Shown here piece by piece: positions 60,300 to 64,000 of a stretch of DNA of 64,000 nt (the stretch's first letter is position 1; each line of letters begins with the position of its first letter). The position numbers and the translations under genes were made by a program. The DNA is from Welwitschia mirabilis (taxonomy: Eukaryota; Gnetophyta; Gnetopsida; Welwitschiales). Below the pieces are notes generated by a model. It worked only from the letters and a program-made list of their open reading frames with translations, was not told the DNA's origin and made no database searches. The stretch spans positions 155,594,887-155,658,886 of the forward strand of contig JBOZIK010000001.1 in the NCBI GenBank assembly GCA_051453625.1, given 5' to 3'.

Positions 60300-60690
60300 G
60301 GCAATCTCTTACAACTAAATTTGCTAATTTTTCTATCAGTGAATCCTTTCCTCATGGGATCTAAGTGAGAGTTTACTTCTTAAAATAGTATAAGAGGTTT
60401 AGAATCTTACTTTGTACATTTTTAATATGGGATTATGCATTGGTATATACCTTGTACCTAATTAATGATAACTTTAAAATCTAAAAAAATGTAAACTTAC
60501 CTTACCTTCTTCAAGAGCTTCTGCTTTAGGTCCTGAAATAGGGTCTTATACTCAATGACAGTATTTAATGCTAGAAATTTAACTAAAAATATTCCTAAGT
60601 GTGAGTACCTCTAGAAATTCAAGGATTATGCCTATACCTATGCCTTTTGTATTAGTGGATCCATCAAAGAATATGGACTAAGTTACTTCT
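60300..60690 (-). pseudogene. RNase H-like domain upstream of RT
   Basis: On the minus strand, FFDGSTNTKGIGIGIIL (60618-60670) matches the first strand of RNase H with the catalytic Asp. NTVIEYKTLFQDLKQKLL, one frame away (about 60505-60560), matches the helix with the catalytic Glu (NN-x-A-E-Y-E-A-L). Near 60310-60360, GKDSLIEKLANLVV matches the C-terminal N-x-x-A-D-x-L-A-x-x-A region. The domain resembles the second (archaeal-type) RNase H of Tat elements, but it lies between protease and RT rather than after RT. Frameshifts and stops are present. Confidence 0.7.
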
Positions 60691-60835
60691 GTTGATGCAG
60701 GGGTTGCGAATTCTTAATCTTCTTCTGATTCTACCATCATTTTCTTAACATCATAAAGGTAGGTCTTGAGCCCAAAGTTTATGATGGGTTATTCTAGATT
60801 CATCCTCTCCCTATCATAAGCGATAACATTGTATT

Positions 60836-61201
60836 TTAGGTAGAGATCCCTTTGGATATGGATTTGATTAGAAACTCCTTTTCAAGGTAGTTATATGTAA
60901 GAATAATCTGAAAAGTATATGCATTAAGAAAAACCACATAGTTGCAACTTAGTAGGAAATCATATATAGCTAGAATGTTAATTAGATAGAAGTCAATAAT
61001 ACTCATAACTCTAGGATCTGATTCTAGCTCCACTTTAACATTTTTGAAAATGCCCTGAACCTTGATATTAGTGTAGTTAAGTTGGATGATTGTATTATTA
61101 CAATTTTCTAGGGTTAAATCTAATTGCTTAGCCACCTCAAAAAGAATAATTTTGATAGANNNNNNNNNNGGATTTAGAGTTGATAAGGAAAATATGAACA
61201 T
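60836..61201 (-). pseudogene. aspartic protease of the Tat-like element (121-codon open piece)
   Basis: The best preserved frame of this element. It shows VAKQLDLTLENCNNTIIQLN, then NVKVELESDPRVMSIIDFYL and IYDFLLSCNYV, aligned to the plant gypsy protease core (K-L-G-L, x-V-x-G, F-x-V-V-D-I-x-A-x-Y-D-x-L-L-G-R). The Gly-Arg of the final motif has become Ser-Cys. The catalytic D-S/T-G region should lie near the 10-N gap at 61160-61169. Reading across that gap is not reliable. Confidence 0.75.
61160..61169. other. assembly gap of 10 N
   Basis: The gap lies at the N-terminal side of the protease remnant, where the catalytic aspartate would be expected. Confidence 0.99.
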
Positions 61202-62559
61202 TCTTTCTAAACATATAAGGTAATGAGAAAAATGGGTACCTTTTTCTTTGTAGTGAATATAGTGGCCTTTGCTTCTAATTCTGCTACATTAATTTTTGGG
61301 GATGAATCTTCTATTTTATGTAGCAGTGGACATGTAGAGTTACATAAGATTATTCCACTACTCTTTACACATCCAAGTAACTTTCAAGATAGATATATTA
61401 ACTCTTCACTAATTTAGTTTTTTTACCATGTCATTGGATGGAGTGGCCTTCTTCTTTTCTTCTATTATCATTTTTAAAGAATTCTTCACTAAGGCTTAAG
61501 TAAAATACTTACATCATTAGAGGGTAGTAAAAGGTCATTTGAAGTGTCCTATTTGGTAGGAGCTACATCCTTACTGAAAGATATAGATATAGTGACTGGA
61601 TCCTTCTCCTATCCTTTTGACTTCCCACTGATTTTCTTATTTAGTTTAAGTGTCATGGCTTCTTTGTTTGCATCCATGACCCTTCTAGTGGAAATGGAGA
61701 TCTAGTAAGACGTCATATCTTCTATAGAGTTGATAGGCTTATTCTTTCTTTCATGAAGAATAAAGTTGATATTGACTTTCTCTAGGAAGTTTTTAATGTG
61801 AAAGTACTATATCCCTTCAGAATAAGAAGAGGGGTTGTGGAGTTGAAGGAAGCATTTATGATCTCCTGCATATAGAAGTGGTCTTAGCAGTTTTTCCAAA
61901 ATGATTCATCATTTGATGGAATGAATAGTAATCATAAAGGGATACTAGATTGGATTCTTCCCTGGTGGATTGCATGCATTGCTATGTAGAATCCTGCACT
62001 GAATTAGTGAACCATTTTCTTACTTACCATTTGTCTTTTATTTGGTTTCTTCCTTAGGAGATCTTTAACCATTTCATGTCTTAAGCTAGTTTTTTTAACA
62101 TGTACCTAAGTTCTTTAAACTCCCCTCCAATTTCTAAGGTGGATAAAGTATTTTTCTAGGTAGAAAGTATGTTTTCTAGTTAAGGACTAGATTCAATAGT
62201 AGATATGAGGGAGAAGGATTTTGGAAAGAAGAAGATGAGAAATTAGATATATGCAAAGAATGTAGAAAAGGTGAAGGTTTCATGAATGTGGTAGAAGATG
62301 GACGTTATTAAGGTGATGGATTTCATGCTTTAGCAAGGTTAAAGTGGTTGTAATAGGTAAAGATGTGATATTAGATGGAGGAAACATGATAGGATTTAGA
62401 TGGGTCAGATTCATATGTTTATAAGGGGTTATTAGTATTAGCCTCTCTAAATAGATAGTTCATTCATTAGACCCTATAAACTATTAAGATTATGCCTTCT
62501 CTCTGAAAGAACGTGCCATACCATCTAAAATTACCTTGCACATGAGTATGACTTAGAAG
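61202..62559 (-). pseudogene. gag C-terminal and spacer region of the Tat-like element
   Basis: The minus strand between gag core and protease is decayed. I see Lys- and Glu-rich pieces but no clear CCHC zinc knuckle. A plus-strand open piece at 61223-61417 has no recognised features and is likely chance. Confidence 0.45.
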
Positions 62560-63200
62560 GTAAAAAACTTATTTTACACAAGGAGGTGATTATCTTGAAA
62601 GTAGTTATTGAATGGTTTGACTGTCTTTCTATGCTCCTTCTAGATGATTACATCTGTCTACACTCCAAATTCATGAAGGAAAGCTTAAATCAATTCATTC
62701 CATGAACTAATGGAATCAAAAGATAGACATACTAGAGCTAAGCTTTCACTCTAAGGTAGAGGAGAAATAGTTGGCAAGAAATGTTTTCTCAATCTACTCC
62801 TACAAAATCGGGTCCTCTAGTGAAAGTGGTGATATAACCTTCTAGTATTAAAAAAAAGTAATGGCTCTAAGCTTAGAGGAACTTATCATGTTTCACTAGT
62901 AAAGGATTAAGGACAGAAAAGTTAAGGAGGTTATTTCCAATATAGGGAGGAGGTAAATTCACCATAAGTTAGTTAGTTAAGGAAGGGATTGGACTAGTGG
63001 AAAATGATAAACAGGAAGAAAAGTCACTGATTAGAAATGGCGGTGGATCAAGAGAGGTTTATGAAGAGGAATCTTTAGAAGAGTATGTGATAAAGGCGAG
63101 GAGTAAGGGCAATGAAGATTCCTCAACTTTCTTCTTCTCTAGTTATAGCCATGTCTTGAAGTATGTATAATAGCAATGAGCCAATGCAAATACTTTTGCC
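62560..63200 (-). pseudogene. gag core of the Tat-like element
   Basis: On the minus strand near 62640-62720, a frame with FDSISSWNELI and FLHEFGV matches the gypsy gag signature (L-P-x-x-S-I-x-S-W-x-E-L, then F-x-x-x-F). Upstream, KTFLANYFSSTLE near 62770 is part of the same capsid-like region. The frame has many stops. Position right after the 5' LTR fits gag. Confidence 0.65.
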
Positions 63201-63283
63201 CTCCTTCTAGCATTAGAGAAGACATATTAATGTATATTTTCTTACCTCCCCTTGAAAGCAATAATAATGCCTATTTTTTAGGA

Positions 63284-64000
63284 TGAGATCCTACACCTAT
63301 TTTAATGGGTATCTAAAAATCAAATACCCAAGCAAGTTTTCTTGAGGTATACAATAATCATGGAATAAGGTTAGAGAAATGGACAATGATTAAAGGGTTG
63401 TACCAAAAGAAAGATAGGTAAATAAAACAAAATAAAAAAGGAAGGGTAGAGGTTGAAAAAGGGAGGACTCCCTTGAGGAAGGGTGTAACCTCATGGTGTC
63501 ACAAGCTCTTTCTAAAATACATAAAGATGAAGTAGGTATTTATTGTGGGAATAGGGGTTTCTAATAGATATTATCTTAACATTAAGTAGGTGAAATAGGT
63601 GAGGTTTAAACAGGGAGGTAGGATGCACCTAAGAAATGGTCTTCCTCCAAGCAATAAATGATATGTATTCTTCTGTGGGAAAATAGGTTGTTTGAAATCA
63701 GGCCTTCTATTCACTATCTTTGAGGTACTTTAAACACATAAGTCTCAAGATTATAGAAAATTATCAAAACTCACTCTCTCTCCCTCTCTCCTCCCTTCTA
63801 AGAGATGATTATATAATCCTTTCCTTATGGGGAAATGATGAGAAGAAGATATAATATTATAATAGCAAATGAAATAATAGACTATAAACAACTAGGATAA
63901 ATACATGTAAAAATAGATATCGTTTGGTATTTCTTTTTATGTCTTTTTCTAATGAAGAAGATGTTTATACCTGCTAACCTAGAGTTAGAACTATCATAGA
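63284..64000 (-). repeat. 5' LTR of the Tat-like element, cut by the window end
   Basis: TGAGATCCTA at 63284 matches the LTR edge at 47383, and collinearity runs to the last base of the window (about 48115 in the other LTR). About 1.65 kb of this LTR should lie beyond 64000. I could not recognise the primer site on the minus strand just left of 63284. Confidence 0.8.

Larger units (their letters stand above)
47383..64000 (-). mobile_element. Tat-like Ty3/gypsy element on the minus strand, split by an Athila-like insertion
   Basis: Reading leftwards from the window end: 5' LTR (63284 and beyond 64000), gag (about 62560-63200), protease (60836-61201), an RNase H-like domain (60300-60690), RT (58950-59800), RNase H (58360-58900), integrase (49950-51077), polypurine tract (49773-49786) and 3' LTR (47383-49772). 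An Athila-like element occupies 51078-58325 within the integrase leader. Without it the internal region is about 6.3 kb. It is inserted in the right LTR of the SIRE-like element. The Tat-like label rests on the two RNase H domains and is inference. Confidence 0.8.

Noticed and set aside
61223-61417. 64-codon plus-strand frame
   Set aside because: It lies opposite the decayed gag-protease region of the minus-strand element, has no recognised motif and is probably chance.

Overview
This window looks like plant (angiosperm) intergenic DNA made almost entirely of old, decayed transposable elements. The pointers are the retroelement types: Ty3/gypsy elements of Tekay-like, Athila-like and Tat-like form, Ty1/copia elements with initiator-Met tRNA primer sites (one SIRE-like), an L1-type LINE with a plant ORF1, and tRNA-derived SINE-like pieces. 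The DNA is very AT-rich. Element reading frames are full of TAA, TAG and TGA codons where CAA, CAG and CGA would be expected, as in methylated DNA decaying by C-to-T change. I find no intact host gene, rRNA, functional tRNA or CRISPR array, and the sequence does not let me name the species. Eight runs of N interrupt it.

Left part (1-9374). It opens with the 3' end of a long Tekay-like LTR (1-1144). A moderately repeated, unidentified element family follows: copies at 2358-5408 and 8225-9360, and a third at 29527-32960.

Tekay-like gypsy nest (9375-29526). A long LTR starts at 9375 with a 13-bp terminal inverted repeat and ends at 20016, directly before a tRNA-iMet primer site. A degenerate copia element (10490-17550) splits the LTR. 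The gypsy gag (21829-22750) continues into protease, where a full-length LINE (22817-28783, with 13-bp target duplications) separates gag from the protease active-site motif (28803-28832). An RT fragment ends near 29520.

Middle (29527-41211). This holds the third copy of the 3.4-kb repeat, a GA microsatellite, two degenerate minisatellite fields, a possible copia primer site, and an Athila-like LTR (39119-40843) carrying a SINE-like insertion.

Right part (41212-64000). This is a nest four elements deep. A minus-strand gypsy pol remnant is broken by a SIRE-like copia element at 42886. The right LTR of that element is broken at 47383 by a minus-strand Tat-like gypsy running off the window end. 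The integrase region of that gypsy is in turn split by an Athila-like element (51078-58325) with both LTRs and a tRNA-Asp-like primer site. The Tat-like element is the most unusual object here: an RNase H-like domain lies between protease and RT, in addition to the usual RNase H after RT.

Nothing here works as a living gene set. The features make sense as a layered insertion history, and coordinates of decayed domains are approximate.
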